Assembly (NCBI GenBank): GCA_023300545.1 | Contig: JALZVT010000010.1 | Span: 1-64,000 of the forward strand | Source: Pseudomonadales bacterium | GTDB lineage: Bacteria > Pseudomonadota > Gammaproteobacteria > Pseudomonadales > Azotimanducaceae | DNA length: 64,000 nucleotides | Direction: 5' to 3' | The notes under the pieces: model-generated | What the model was told of the DNA's origin: nothing | Database searches by the model: none | Seen by the model: only the letters and a program-made list of their open reading frames with translations | Program-made: the position numbers and the translations under genes | Shown: in pieces, positions 53,805 to 63,753 of the stretch | How the letters are laid out: the number at the start of each line of letters is the position of its first letter | Numbering within the stretch: the first letter of the stretch is position 1

Positions 53805-55690
53805 TGCCCTCGCAAAAAGAAACTGTCGAGTTCACGCATGGTGAACATGCGATAGGTAGGGCGCCCGTGATTACATTGCCCAGCGTTTGGCGTGACTTCC
53901 ATCTCGCGCAACAGCGCGTTCATCTCATCAATCGTTAGCTGTCGATGCGCTCGCACTGAACCGCGGCAGGCGATGTTGGCCAGCAACCGCTCCTGCTGAA
54001 ACGCCACCCGGTCAGTCGCGCCGGCACCCGACGGCGAATCGGTGGCATTCGCTGCAAAATCGGCAGCAAGGTCGCGCACCAGAGACTCAAGATCTTCATC
54101 CAGCAATAACAGTGGCGCCTCGCGAACGCTCAACAGCTCTTTACCTATGCGCAAAACGGTCAGCCCCAAGGCGGCCAGTTCGACCGAGCGTTCGTCGACC
54201 AGGTCGGCTTCTGCCGCAGACACGTTGACAGCCACCGGCACCAGCAACCGCTGGGTTGCGACGCTCCGACTGTGCAGCTCATTTTTCAGGCGTTCGTAGG
54301 TAATGCGTTCATGGGCAGCGTGCATGTCGACCAACACCATACCCGCCGGGTTCTGCGCGAGTATGTAGATGCCCTGCAGCTGAGCCAACGCATAACCGAG
54401 TGGCGCCTGTTGTGGAGCCGCGGGGTGTTCGCCGTCAGCTAACGCGTCTAAAGCAGACGCATCGCTGTCGCCACCCTCTGCTTGCCCAGGACCGCCTAGC
54501 GTGTGGGAAGACGGAGCCAGGGCCAGAGCCGACTGTGATCCAGCACGACCTAGGCCATTCGCAAACGTTTGTATTTGCGGATGGGTTTGCGAGTGCAGGG
54601 CCTGCGCCCCCGAACCATCAGCAACACCAACTCCACCGCCGCTCATTCCAAAGGGATTAGGTGGCCCGTCGGTGTCGATAGTCAGCTCTGGGCGAACGGC
54701 ACGCAGCAAGCGGTTAAGCGTGCCAAAAATAAAATCATGCACGCTACGCGAGTTACGAAAACGCACCTCATGCTTGGTGGGGTGAACGTTCACGTCAACC
54801 TCAACAAAGGGCAACTCTAGGTAAACCACAAAGACCGGCTGCCGACCATGGAACATAACGTCTCGGTAGGCTTGCCTTACCGCGTGACCAATCAACTTGT
54901 CGCGTACAGCCCGGCCGTTTACAAAAAAGAACTGCCCGGTTGCCTGGGCGCGGGTATAGGTCGGATCACCAATCCATCCCCAGATTCGCAACCCGTCAAT
55001 AGCCTCGTCAATACGCTGCGCGTTCTCTACAAAGTCAGAACCCAGAATTTGTCCCACGCGCCGAGCACGATCAGCGTCGTCGCGACACAACGGCAACGAC
55101 ATCACTGTGCGAGAGCCGTGCCTAAGGCTGAACGCCGTATCAAAGTGCGCCAGCGCAAGTCGGCGTAGCACGGTCTCGATATGATTAAGTTCTGTGCGTT
55201 CGGTTTTCAGAAATTTGCGGCGTGCAGGCGTGTTAAAGAACAGATCTTCGACAGTCACCGTGGTGCCGAGCGGGTGCGCCCGAGGCCCCTCGTCAACAAC
55301 AACCCCGCCTTCAACAACCAACGCAGCCGCATCTTCTGCGCCACTCTTCGAGCAGATCGTAAGACGCGCGACACTTGCCGAACTGGCTAGAGCCTCGCCA
55401 CGAAAGCCAAGCGTGCGAACACCATCAAGATCTTCTGCGCGATCGATTTTACTGGTGGCATGACGTGATAAAGCCAGGTGCAGGTCAGCGGCATCGATGC
55501 CCGTCCCATTGTCCTGCACTACGATGCGTTTCACGCCACCCTGCTCAACACGAACCGAAATGTCCGTCGCGCCGGAGTCGATCGAATTCTCGACCAACTC
55601 TTTGACAATAGATGCAGGTCTCTCCACTACTTCGCCGGCAGCGATCTGGTTAGAGGTTATTTCGTTGAGCTGTTGTATGCGCGCGGCCAA
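53801..55690 (-). CDS. mutL: DNA mismatch repair protein MutL
   Basis: MutL links MutS recognition of a mismatch to strand incision. The 629-residue protein has the GHKL ATPase motifs (NSIDSGATDISV, DNGTGID, LSRHATSKI, TLGFRGEAL) and the transducer domain (FFVNGRAVRDKLIGHAV). A low-complexity linker (about 340-430) precedes the C-terminal dimerisation domain (GYALAQLQGIYILAQNPAGM; CNHGRPTYRMFTM). The DQHA(x)2E endonuclease motif appears only as VDMHAAHERITYER, so endonuclease activity is doubtful, as in MutH-using bacteria. Confidence 0.95.
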   Translation of the reverse strand: MAARIQQLNEITSNQIAAGEVVERPASIVKELVENSIDSGATDISVRVEQGGVKRIVVQDNGTGIDAADLHLALSRHATSKIDRAEDLDGVRTLGFRGEALASSASVARLTICSKSGAEDAAALVVEGGVVVDEGPRAHPLGTTVTVEDLFFNTPARRKFLKTERTELNHIETVLRRLALAHFDTAFSLRHGSRTVMSLPLCRDDADRARRVGQILGSDFVENAQRIDEAIDGLRIWGWIGDPTYTRAQATGQFFFVNGRAVRDKLIGHAVRQAYRDVMFHGRQPVFVVYLELPFVEVDVNVHPTKHEVRFRNSRSVHDFIFGTLNRLLRAVRPELTIDTDGPPNPFGMSGGGVGVADGSGAQALHSQTHPQIQTFANGLGRAGSQSALALAPSSHTLGGPGQAEGGDSDASALDALADGEHPAAPQQAPLGYALAQLQGIYILAQNPAGMVLVDMHAAHERITYERLKNELHSRSVATQRLLVPVAVNVSAAEADLVDERSVELAALGLTVLRIGKELLSVREAPLLLLDEDLESLVRDLAADFAANATDSPSGAGATDRVAFQQERLLANIACRGSVRAHRQLTIDEMNALLREMEVTPNAGQCNHGRPTYRMFTMRELDSFFLRGQ

Positions 55691-55738
55691 GGCTTTTCTC
55701 TTGCTGAATCGGATGAATGAATAAAATCAGTTGGATGG

Positions 55739-57187
55739 TCAGGGCGCGGGAATCGCCAACACCTGCCCCACCTTTATACGGTCGCTGGCCAGAGCGTTAG
55801 CGCGGCGTAACTCTTTGGTGCTAACGCCGTACAGCTCCGCCACTTCAGACAGGCTATCGCCCGGCTGAATGACGTGCCGACGTCGACCATCTCGACCGAC
55901 ATGAGTTCGTCGACCGTTCGCATCGGTTGCTGCACTCGAAGGTTTGGATTTAGGCCCGTGCTGGGATGCAATAAGACTGCCTGGGGGCGGGAAGCGCATT
56001 ACGTAATTCACCAGGCCTTGGGCAATAGCGTCCGCCAACTGAGACTGATATTGCGGGCTCGAGAGACGCAGCGCCTCTTCAGGGTTCGACAAAAAACCCG
56101 TTTCTACCAGTACAGAGGGTATGTCGGGAGACTTGAGCACCACAAAACTCGCCTGCTCAACGGTGTACTTGTGCAGCTCCACACTCCCGGCAAGTTCTTC
56201 AAGCAGGGCATCAGCGAGATTCAAACTGGCATTGCGTTGTGCCTCCATCGACAGGTCGAGCAATACCTGGGCAAGCGCGGCGTCCGTGTTTTTTAGATCA
56301 ACAACACTTTCAACACCACCAATCAGATCAGAGCGAGAATCTTTAGCTGCGAGCCACTTCGCGGCTTCACTCGAAGCCCCACCCGATGACAGGGCGTACA
56401 CAGAGGCACCCTGCACATCCGCTTGCAAAAATGCATCCGCATGCAGGGATACAAAAAGGTCTGCACGAGCTGCTCGGGCCTTGGCCAATCGCTCATCGTG
56501 CCGAACGTAGTAGTCGCCATCCCGCACCAACACCACACGTACTCCAGCAGTGCGCTGCAAACGCAACGCAACCTTGCGCGCAATTTCCATCACCACAATG
56601 GCCTCGCGAACTCCGCCTGCCCCCAACGTGCCCGGATCTTCGCCACCATGACCGGCATCGAGCGCGATAACAATTGCGCGCTTGTCCTTAGGCACGGTCT
56701 TGCGACCAGTGAGATGCGCACTCGCGACGGCGGCGTCGACAAACAGATCGACCACCAACCGATGGCCATAAGAAGCAACAGGGGCCAGCCGAAAGGTTTC
56801 AGCCCGAAAAGCCCCCCGTGTCGGCAACAGTAGCTTCGCTCGATTGCCCCTTCCGCGTGTCAAGCTCAGAGCGGTGATGCGGCTATCAGCAAGGTTGATC
56901 TGGTCAAAATCAAAACTTGATCCAGCGCTCTCCTTGGCCAGATTGTTGAACGCAATTTGCAGCGCGGCACCCCGGCCACCCAGTCGGAACTCGATTGGCG
57001 CACTGGTCTCAAGCACGAGCCGGGTGTAATCGGGCGCATCGTGAACGCGGACCCCTTTAAGTACCGCCAGACCAGCGGCTGCGCCAGCCTTTGGAGTATC
57101 TGCGCTGACGCCGGGAACCAGCACCACAAGCAGGGCAATCAGCCCCGCAACGGTTACCCCAGGGCAATGTCTGTGGAAGCTACTCAT
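55739..57187 (-). CDS. N-acetylmuramoyl-L-alanine amidase (AmiC/AmiB type) with LysM
   Basis: A periplasmic zinc amidase that splits septal peptidoglycan for daughter-cell separation. The 482-residue protein has a signal peptide (GVTVAGLIALLVVLVPGVSA), an AMIN domain (about 40-145), the amidase_3 domain with ALDAGHGGEDPGTLGAGGVR, VRDGDYYV and SLHADAF, the closing VLVETGFLSNPEEA, and a C-terminal LysM (VIQPGDSLSEVAELYGVSTK). This is the AmiB-like gene usual between tsaE and mutL; it overlaps tsaE by four bases. Confidence 0.93.
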   Translation of the reverse strand: MSSFHRHCPGVTVAGLIALLVVLVPGVSADTPKAGAAAGLAVLKGVRVHDAPDYTRLVLETSAPIEFRLGGRGAALQIAFNNLAKESAGSSFDFDQINLADSRITALSLTRGRGNRAKLLLPTRGAFRAETFRLAPVASYGHRLVVDLFVDAAVASAHLTGRKTVPKDKRAIVIALDAGHGGEDPGTLGAGGVREAIVVMEIARKVALRLQRTAGVRVVLVRDGDYYVRHDERLAKARAARADLFVSLHADAFLQADVQGASVYALSSGGASSEAAKWLAAKDSRSDLIGGVESVVDLKNTDAALAQVLLDLSMEAQRNASLNLADALLEELAGSVELHKYTVEQASFVVLKSPDIPSVLVETGFLSNPEEALRLSSPQYQSQLADAIAQGLVNYVMRFPPPGSLIASQHGPKSKPSSAATDANGRRTHVGRDGRRRHVIQPGDSLSEVAELYGVSTKELRRANALASDRIKVGQVLAIPAP

Positions 57188-57633
57188 GGTGCAACTCGCT
57201 CAAACCAGCGCAACGCCACTTCACGCGCCGACTCGGCACCGCTAAAGCGCAGTTCAAGATCGGCCGGGGGCAACCAATCGGCACCCCGTTCTGGCCACTC
57301 CACAAGTCGCAGCGAGACCTCGTCAAACAGCTCGGCAAACCCAGCAAGCTCCAACTCCCAAGGGTCATTAATGCGGTACAAATCGAAGTGATAGACCATG
57401 CCATCATCCAGCTCGTAAGGCTCCAGCAAGGTATAGGTGGGACTTTTTACCGGACCTGTGATGCCCCGGGCGCGCAGAAAGTAGCGGGTAAAGGTGGTTT
57501 TGCCAACGCCCAAATCACCCATCAGATAGACCGTGGCGGGCGCCCTGAGCTCTGCGGCTAAGCGGCTAGCTAACGCCTGTGTCGCCAACTCATCTGGCAA
57601 CACCACGTGTTCTTCACGCACAACGTTGTTCAT
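57184..57633 (-). CDS. tsaE: tRNA threonylcarbamoyladenosine synthesis ATPase TsaE
   Basis: TsaE is the ATPase that resets the TsaB-TsaD complex making t6A37 in tRNAs. The 149-residue protein has Walker A LMGDLGVGKTTFTRYFL, the VKSPTYTLLEPYE segment and a DLYRINDPWELELAG motif. It overlaps both neighbours by four bases (nnr upstream, amidase downstream). Confidence 0.95.
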   Translation of the reverse strand: MNNVVREEHVVLPDELATQALASRLAAELRAPATVYLMGDLGVGKTTFTRYFLRARGITGPVKSPTYTLLEPYELDDGMVYHFDLYRINDPWELELAGFAELFDEVSLRLVEWPERGADWLPPADLELRFSGAESAREVALRWFERVAP

Positions 57634-59252
57634 TGGTTTTCGCCACCCAAAGCACTGGAGTTAGGCTCGATTGCGCTCGCATCCGTGCCGCCAAGAACCG
57701 AGGGTAACTCTGCAATGACATCTGCCGCTAGCAAGCCCGCCTCGCCTAGCCGGCCAGCGGCACGATCACCAGCGGCCGCATGCAACAGCACGGCTCGCCC
57801 CACCCAGTTGGCACTCAGTTCCTGCTGCGCAACAAGGCTCGCAACAATACCTGCCAGCGTATCGCCCATCCCCGCGCTGGCCATGCCCGGATTACCCAGC
57901 CGACAGACGCTGACAAGCCCCGAACCATCCGCGACCAGCGTACCTGCGCCTTTTAGCAGCGCGACACAGCCATAGCGATGCGCAAGCTCTGTCACCGCTG
58001 CCACTCGATCGGCCTCAATATCAATCGACGAACAACCCAGCAAGCGGGCCGCTTCCCCGGGATGTGGCGTGAGCACGCAGTGGGCAGGAAGCGCTGGTCG
58101 TGTTGCTCTGGCCGCAAGAATGTTCAAAGCATCCGCGTCAATGATCAGCTTCACGCCGAGCTCAGCGGCATCCAGAGCCGCCGAAAACAGCTGCTGCCCC
58201 CACGCGCCCTGTCCAAGACCAGGCCCAACAACAATGGCCGTCGCTTGCTCAGTAAGGCGCGCGGCGGCCAACTTGCCCTCAACAACTCGCACCATCAACT
58301 CAGGGCGCCGAGCCAGCATTGCTGGCATATGCTCGCCGCGCGTACCAACCGACACCAGGCCAGCCCCCGAGCGCAGTGCGGCCTCCGCCGCGAGCAGCGC
58401 GGCACCACCGCCACCATGGTCGCCAGCTAACACCAAGACATGACCAAACTGATTCTTATAGGCCGCTCTATTTCTTACCGGTAACGGCGGAACAGGGTGA
58501 CCCAGAATCTGGGTACCGAAGGGTGTTGGCGAGTGCAGACTGGAACCCAACGCGCCCAGCTCGCGTGTTAAGCGCGGCACGTCCACACCCAGTGATTCGT
58601 AACAAACAACGCCTGCGCAGTCTGGACCTCGACCGGTAAGCAAGCCGAGCTTCATGCCAATGAAGGTCACCGTGAGATCCGCACGAATGACAGCCTCCGG
58701 CCACCCACCCGGCACCGCACCGTTATCCACCGCAAGGCCCGAAGGCACATCAAGCGCCACAACACCCAGTCGCGTGTGGTTGGCCCATTGGATCGCCAGT
58801 TGCGTCTCAGGCCGTGGGGCGCTGTTCAAACCCGTTCCCAACAGCCCATCAATAACCAGGCTGCGTGCAGGCTCGAGTGTTGTGCCTGCACGAGTGACCA
58901 GCGAGGTCACGGTCGGCAACTCAGCAGACGCCACCTCCGGTCGGGCTATCACACCCTGGGCTCGCGCCCAATCCCGGGCCAGCGCGGCCTCGCCGGAGAG
59001 CACCTCCCCGCCGATCTGCCAAAGGTGCACCGTCCAGCCCGCAGCAAAAGCCGCTCCCGCCACAACCCAGGCGTCACCGCCATTATTGCCCTTGCCCGCC
59101 AGTATCAGCAGCGTATCTGCCGTTACAAAACTCTCGCAGATGCGCTCGAATGCAACCACACCCGCGCGGCGCATCAACTCAAAGCCGGCAACGCCCTGGG
59201 CTTGGGCGGCAGCGTCGAGCGCAGAAGATTCAGCAGAGGTATAGGCGTGCAT
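57630..59252 (-). CDS. nnr: Bifunctional NAD(P)H-hydrate epimerase/dehydratase
   Basis: This repair enzyme returns damaged NAD(P)H hydrates to NAD(P)H. It is 540 residues from the ATG at 59252; a longer frame start at 59285 lacks a better site. The epimerase half (1-220) has LILAGKGNNGGDAWVVAGAA and VIDGLLGTGLNSAPRP. The ADP-dependent dehydratase half has FGHVLVLAGDHGGGGAALLA, DADALNILA, TPHPGEAARLLG and the nucleotide-binding GNPGMASAGMGDTLAGIVAS. It starts the nnr-tsaE-amidase-mutL-miaA-hfq-hflX run. Confidence 0.95.
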   Translation of the reverse strand: MHAYTSAESSALDAAAQAQGVAGFELMRRAGVVAFERICESFVTADTLLILAGKGNNGGDAWVVAGAAFAAGWTVHLWQIGGEVLSGEAALARDWARAQGVIARPEVASAELPTVTSLVTRAGTTLEPARSLVIDGLLGTGLNSAPRPETQLAIQWANHTRLGVVALDVPSGLAVDNGAVPGGWPEAVIRADLTVTFIGMKLGLLTGRGPDCAGVVCYESLGVDVPRLTRELGALGSSLHSPTPFGTQILGHPVPPLPVRNRAAYKNQFGHVLVLAGDHGGGGAALLAAEAALRSGAGLVSVGTRGEHMPAMLARRPELMVRVVEGKLAAARLTEQATAIVVGPGLGQGAWGQQLFSAALDAAELGVKLIIDADALNILAARATRPALPAHCVLTPHPGEAARLLGCSSIDIEADRVAAVTELAHRYGCVALLKGAGTLVADGSGLVSVCRLGNPGMASAGMGDTLAGIVASLVAQQELSANWVGRAVLLHAAAGDRAAGRLGEAGLLAADVIAELPSVLGGTDASAIEPNSSALGGENQ

Positions 59253-59275
59253 CACTGGGTGATTATACTCACGCC

Positions 59276-60403
59276 ATGGCCCCACAACCTCCCACAGCTG
59301 AAACGCTAGCTGACGATCGCTTTACCGACCCCGCAACAGCGTGGCAAACCATTGAGCGCTGGGGTAACGAGCTGGGTTTTCAGGCACTGGGCGTCACCGA
59401 CCTCGACCTGTCTGCCTATGCTGACCACCTGGAAAATTACCTGAACCGGGGCTTTCACGGTGATATGGGCTATCTGGCAAGGAACCAGTTAAAGCGCCTC
59501 AATCCTGCCGAGCTTGTGCCGGGAACAGCGCGGGTCATCAGCGCGAGGATGAACTACCTACCAGCCGACACCCAACCACTTACCGTGCTGCAAAACCCAG
59601 AGCTCGGCTACGTGTCACGCTATGCCCTCGGTCGCGACTACCACAAGGTAGTGCGCAAGCGGCTCGGCCAACTTGCCAGCCGGATCAACAATCAGTTTGG
59701 TAACTCGTTTGGTGCCGCCAATAGCACCTCATCTCAACCGGCTCTGGCTCTACGCGCCTTTACTGACTCCGCGCCAGTTCTGGAGAAAGCACTCGCCGAA
59801 AAAGCCGGACTCGGCTGGATCGGCAAACACACGCTGCTGCTCAACGAAGATGTGGGCTCTTGGTTTTTTTTGGGGGAGGTTTTCACTAGCCTGCCGTTGC
59901 CAGTGAACACAAAACCTAAAAAGGACGCCTGCGGTAACTGCAAAGCCTGCATTACGGTGTGCCCCACTAACGCGATTATTGCCCCACAAACACTCGACGC
60001 CCGACGTTGCATTTCTTACCTGACCATTGAGCTGAAGGGCGTGATTCCAGAGGAACTACGCGCCCCAATCGGCAATCGGGTATTTGGTTGCGATGATTGC
60101 CAGCTGTACTGCCCGTGGAATCGCGAGGCCGCTGAAACCCTAGAACCGGATTTCACGCCACGCAGCAACCTTGACGGCACTCGCTTGCTGGAATTATTTA
60201 ACTGGAGTGAAACCGAATTTGAAACCCAGACGCGGGGCTCACCCATTCGGCGTATCAGTTACGAACAGTGGCAACGCAATCTGGCGATAGCACTGGGGAA
60301 TGGCTCTGCTAGTACGGAGGTAAAGCAGGCCCTTACCAATAGGCTGAAAGGCGCCTCAGATCTTCTCGCGGAACACCTGCAGTGGGCCCTGGATCGGTTT
60401 TAG
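59276..60403 (+). CDS. queG: Epoxyqueuosine reductase QueG
   Basis: QueG does the last step of queuosine synthesis in tRNA, reducing epoxyqueuosine with a cobalamin and two [4Fe-4S] clusters. The 375-residue protein (ATG at 59276) has DSAPVLEKALAEKAGLGWIG, the ferredoxin motifs CGNCKACITVCP and CDDCQLYCPWN, and the FGxxDCxxxCPWN-like late cluster. It is divergent from nnr with 23 bases between starts, so promoters overlap coding sequence. Confidence 0.95.
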   Translation: MAPQPPTAETLADDRFTDPATAWQTIERWGNELGFQALGVTDLDLSAYADHLENYLNRGFHGDMGYLARNQLKRLNPAELVPGTARVISARMNYLPADTQPLTVLQNPELGYVSRYALGRDYHKVVRKRLGQLASRINNQFGNSFGAANSTSSQPALALRAFTDSAPVLEKALAEKAGLGWIGKHTLLLNEDVGSWFFLGEVFTSLPLPVNTKPKKDACGNCKACITVCPTNAIIAPQTLDARRCISYLTIELKGVIPEELRAPIGNRVFGCDDCQLYCPWNREAAETLEPDFTPRSNLDGTRLLELFNWSETEFETQTRGSPIRRISYEQWQRNLAIALGNGSASTEVKQALTNRLKGASDLLAEHLQWALDRF

Positions 60404-60404
60404 A

Positions 60405-60950
60405 CTAGTTACCGGTCAAATCGAAAAAATTGTCTCGATAAAATTTCAACTCAGCGATCGACTCGCGTATGTCTGCAAGTGCGAGATGTTCGTTCTTTTT
60501 ACTGAACCCGTTCAACATTTCGGGCCGCCAACGGCGAGCCAGTTCTTTGATAGAACTGACATCGATGAGTCGGTAGTGGAAGAATTTTTCGAGCTCAGCC
60601 ATGTGACCCGCCAAAAAACGCCGATCTTGCCAAATGGTGTTACCACATAATGGCGCCTTGCCGTGCTCAACGTGCTCTTCGAGAAAGCGCAGGGTCATCG
60701 CCTCAGCTTCCTTGATGTCCACACTGTGGTGACGAACTCGCTCAAGCAAGCCAGAGGCCGTGTGATGGGTCGTGTTCCACTCGTCCATCGAGGCAAGCAA
60801 AGATTCCGGTTGCTTGATGGCAAAAACCGGCCCCTCAGCAATCGTTTCCAGGTTGCCATCGGTGACAATGGTCGCTATTTCGATAATGGAATCCCGATCC
60901 GGTTCCAGCCCGGTCATCTCGAGATCAATCCATACCAGTGGACTCGCCAT
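60405..60950 (-). CDS. orn: Oligoribonuclease
   Basis: Orn degrades RNA dinucleotides, including the c-di-GMP product pGpG. The 181-residue DEDDh exonuclease has [20 protein letters not shown] (Asp/Glu pair), the [20 protein letters not shown] segment and the closing [19 protein letters not shown] with the His and Asp. It converges with queG, one base apart. Confidence 0.97.
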   Translation of the reverse strand: MASPLVWIDLEMTGLEPDRDSIIEIATIVTDGNLETIAEGPVFAIKQPESLLASMDEWNTTHHTASGLLERVRHHSVDIKEAEAMTLRFLEEHVEHGKAPLCGNTIWQDRRFLAGHMAELEKFFHYRLIDVSSIKELARRWRPEMLNGFSKKNEHLALADIRESIAELKFYRDNFFDLTGN

Positions 60951-61067
60951 GCAGTTCCTCAGCGGCCAATAAAGCGGCCAACGTGTTCGTAGTGGTTAAC
61001 AACGACTATCATGCCGCCTCTGTCTTTCCATCAACTACAACTTTAATAAAGCGGTATAGAGAACCAG

Positions 61068-61982
61068 ATGAGCACGCAGACTTTCTCCGAACAACTTTTA
61101 ACCGCAGAAGCGGCATTTGCCCAGACTTCAAATCAATCTGGAAGTACATCGTTCGACAAGCTATTGATTGTACATGTAAGCAGTCCGGCTGCCTTTGCGG
61201 CAGCGCACATCCCGGGAGCCGTCTTGCTAACGCCAATGGACCTCGTACTGGGCGCACCACCCGCGCCAGGCAAGCTGCCCCCACCCGAACGACTGGCACA
61301 AGCGCTACAACGCATCGGCTACACGCCCGACAAAGAACTTCTGCTGTATGACGACGAGGGAGGTGGTTGGGCTGGCAGACTCGCCTGGACACTCGACGTC
61401 ATCGACCACAACCGCTGGCGCTATATAGATGGCGGACTGCACGCTTGGGCCGGCGCGGATCTACCCTTGGAGCAAGGTGAGGTTAACCCTACCCCTGCCA
61501 GTACAGCACCCACGATTGCCTACAACCCTGCTCTGGTGGCGCGCTGCGAAGACATTATCGACGCACTGCAAAGTCCCGCAGACCAGACCGAGCATAAAAC
61601 CGCACCCAACCTATGTATCTGGGACGCTCGCTCACTGGCGGAACACACGGGCGAGCGCACCGGTTCGGCCCGGGCAGGTCGCATACCCGGCGCCCACCAT
61701 CTCGACTGGCTGGACGTCATGGATACCGAACGGCACTTACGGCTCCGTCTTGACCTGCCCGAGCTCCTCGCAAGCCGCGGCATCCGCGCGGATCACAACG
61801 TTGTGGTGCACTGCCAAACTCATCATCGTTCGGGGCTTGCCTATCTGGTGGCTCGCCTGCTCGGCTACCCAAACATTCAGGGTTACGATGGCTCTTGGGC
61901 GGAATGGGGCAATCGACAAGACACGCCCATCATCACCGGCCCACCCGACGCGCTGATAGACCCCGCAGGACAAGTCCTTTGA
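61068..61982 (+). CDS. Rhodanese-family sulfurtransferase
   Basis: A two-domain thiosulfate/3-mercaptopyruvate-type sulfurtransferase of 304 residues. The N-terminal rhodanese domain is inactive-type (LLLYDDEGGGWAGRLAWTLD, no loop cysteine). The C-terminal domain carries Cys249 in the loop VVHCQTHHRSGLAYLVAR, an eight-residue loop longer than the classical six. The gene overlaps psd by four bases (TTGA). The sulfur donor and acceptor are unknown. Confidence 0.88.
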   Translation: MSTQTFSEQLLTAEAAFAQTSNQSGSTSFDKLLIVHVSSPAAFAAAHIPGAVLLTPMDLVLGAPPAPGKLPPPERLAQALQRIGYTPDKELLLYDDEGGGWAGRLAWTLDVIDHNRWRYIDGGLHAWAGADLPLEQGEVNPTPASTAPTIAYNPALVARCEDIIDALQSPADQTEHKTAPNLCIWDARSLAEHTGERTGSARAGRIPGAHHLDWLDVMDTERHLRLRLDLPELLASRGIRADHNVVVHCQTHHRSGLAYLVARLLGYPNIQGYDGSWAEWGNRQDTPIITGPPDALIDPAGQVL

Positions 61983-62839
61983 GTTCAGCGTTTGTCACTC
62001 TGCAAAAGTTATTGCCAAAGCACCTTATGTCGCGCTTCGGCGGCCTGCTTGCCGCCAGCGAACTGGGTTTTATTTGCACGCCCATAATTACTCTTTTCAA
62101 GCTCGCTTACGGCATTTCTCTCGAGGAGGCCGAGCGTAAACAGGTCAGCGACTACAAAAGCTTCAACGATTTTTTCACCCGGGCGCTGGCCCCCGGCGAG
62201 CGCCCGATCGATGGTGGAGACAACGTGCTGGTTTCGCCCGTCGATGGCTTTGTTAGCGAATTTGGCCCCATCACCAACGGCTCATTGCTGCAGGCTAAAG
62301 GCGTGCACTACGCCCTGGAAGATCTACTGGGCGACGCTGACCTCGCTCAACAGATGCAGGGCGGCCAGTTCATTACGCTGTACCTGGCACCGGCAAACTA
62401 CCACCGCATTCACGCGGCAACGAGCGGCACCCTCACCCAAACCATCGCACTGCCCGGCGAGCTGTTCTCGGTGAACGCAACAACAGCCACCCACCTACCC
62501 GATCTGTTTGCTCGCAACGAACGATTGACCTGCGCCTACGACAGCCCCAACGGTACTGCCGCGATTGTGTTTGTGGGCGCCCTCATCGTAGCCAGCATCG
62601 AAACAGTATGGGGTGACGCTCAATCGCCGTACCAAACAAAAGAATCACGCACTCAGAACTGGTCCTTCAAACAAGGCGAGGAAATGGGTCGGTTTCTACT
62701 CGGCTCTACCGTCGTGCTGTGCCTACCTGCAGGCGTCGAATTTGTGCCAGAGGTACAGCCGGGGGCAATCGTGAAAATGGGCATGCGACTGGGCGAATGG
62801 GGCGGGAGGAATTCTGACATCGAAGCCGCGAATCGCTAA
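61979..62839 (+). CDS. psd: Phosphatidylserine decarboxylase (proenzyme)
   Basis: Psd makes phosphatidylethanolamine and self-cleaves to form a pyruvoyl group. The 286-residue product has the N-terminal membrane association region (FGGLLAASELGFICTPIITL), YKSFNDFFTRALAPGERPI, VSPVDGFVSEFGPI, the LAPANYHRIHAATSG catalytic histidine, and the LGST cleavage site with Ser243. The TTG at 61979 overlapping the rhodanese stop, with an AGGAC site, is the best start; upstream frame codes are not homologous. Its end overlaps the convergent epmA by four bases. Confidence 0.94.
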   Translation: MSSAFVTLQKLLPKHLMSRFGGLLAASELGFICTPIITLFKLAYGISLEEAERKQVSDYKSFNDFFTRALAPGERPIDGGDNVLVSPVDGFVSEFGPITNGSLLQAKGVHYALEDLLGDADLAQQMQGGQFITLYLAPANYHRIHAATSGTLTQTIALPGELFSVNATTATHLPDLFARNERLTCAYDSPNGTAAIVFVGALIVASIETVWGDAQSPYQTKESRTQNWSFKQGEEMGRFLLGSTVVLCLPAGVEFVPEVQPGAIVKMGMRLGEWGGRNSDIEAANR

Positions 62840-63720
62840 CGGCGTAGCCAACCAAAGGCCTGCACATCAGTCAGCGATTGCGCGCCCTGACGCAGCTGCA
62901 GCAAGCGATCAAAACCTAGGGCTACGCCCGCACAGCTGGGTAGTCCGGCATCAACAGCGGCGAGCAATCGCGGATCAGGGTTCACTGGGGGCAAGCCCTG
63001 CTGGTCCCGTACCTGCTGGTCTGCCGCAAAACGCTCGCGATGTACCGCCGGGTCCGTAAGCTCAAAATAACCGTTAGCGAGTTCCACACCGTCAACCACC
63101 AACTCAAAGCGTCGCGCAATCGCAGAATCAGCATCGTCCAGGCGCGCCAGCACCGCCTCTCCCGCCGGGTAGTCGACAATAAATCGGCGACCTGGGCCCA
63201 GCGCTTCCAGCGCGTTAACCACTCGCAGATCAGCGTGATTGGTGGAGGGTACGTCGCGCCGTTCGGCGACGCTGAGGGTGCCACTAGCAAGTAACTGGGC
63301 GTAGCTGAGCGTTTCGTAGAGTGCGGGGCCCAGCAGCGCATCAACTAGCTCCCCGACTTCGCTCATCAGCGCTCGATCGTCGAACCCGAGTCGGTACCAC
63401 TCGAGCATGATAAATTCCGGATTGTGCAACCGACCTTGCTCGCCGGCCCGAAACACCGGCCCGAGGGTGTAGTTATCACCCAGCCCTGCCGCCAGCAGAC
63501 GCTTCTGGTGGTATTCGGTGGAGGTCTGGAGGTAGCCGTTACCGCCCTCAACGACCAAGGCTTGAATGTTGGGGTCGGTCACAGAGGCTGCGCCCAACAA
63601 CGGAGTCTGCACTTCCAACACGTCACGATCGGCAAAAAATTGCCGGGCCAAGGCAAGTGCTACACCACGATCCCGCAATGCCGCGAGTGAAGCGCCCGGC
63701 GCCCAATTCAGATCATCCAC
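62836..63720 (-). CDS. epmA: Elongation factor P--(R)-beta-lysine ligase EpmA
   Basis: EpmA is a LysRS-like enzyme that attaches (R)-beta-lysine to EF-P, which rescues polyproline-stalled ribosomes. The 294-residue protein lacks an anticodon domain and has class II motif 2 (GPVFRAGEQGRLHNPEFIML), motif 3 (GVALGFDRLLQL) and ELANGYFELTDP. GTG start. It lies directly next to efp, its substrate. An EpmB lysine aminomutase is not in this window. Confidence 0.95.
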   Translation of the reverse strand: MDDLNWAPGASLAALRDRGVALALARQFFADRDVLEVQTPLLGAASVTDPNIQALVVEGGNGYLQTSTEYHQKRLLAAGLGDNYTLGPVFRAGEQGRLHNPEFIMLEWYRLGFDDRALMSEVGELVDALLGPALYETLSYAQLLASGTLSVAERRDVPSTNHADLRVVNALEALGPGRRFIVDYPAGEAVLARLDDADSAIARRFELVVDGVELANGYFELTDPAVHRERFAADQQVRDQQGLPPVNPDPRLLAAVDAGLPSCAGVALGFDRLLQLRQGAQSLTDVQAFGWLRR

Positions 63721-63753
63721 GGCACCGCCTTTGGGACCAGTATTGGCACCGGA

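Noticed and set aside
58654-59309. Plus-strand frames antisense to the nnr start
   Set aside because: Shadow frames over the conserved epimerase domain; queG itself starts at 59276.
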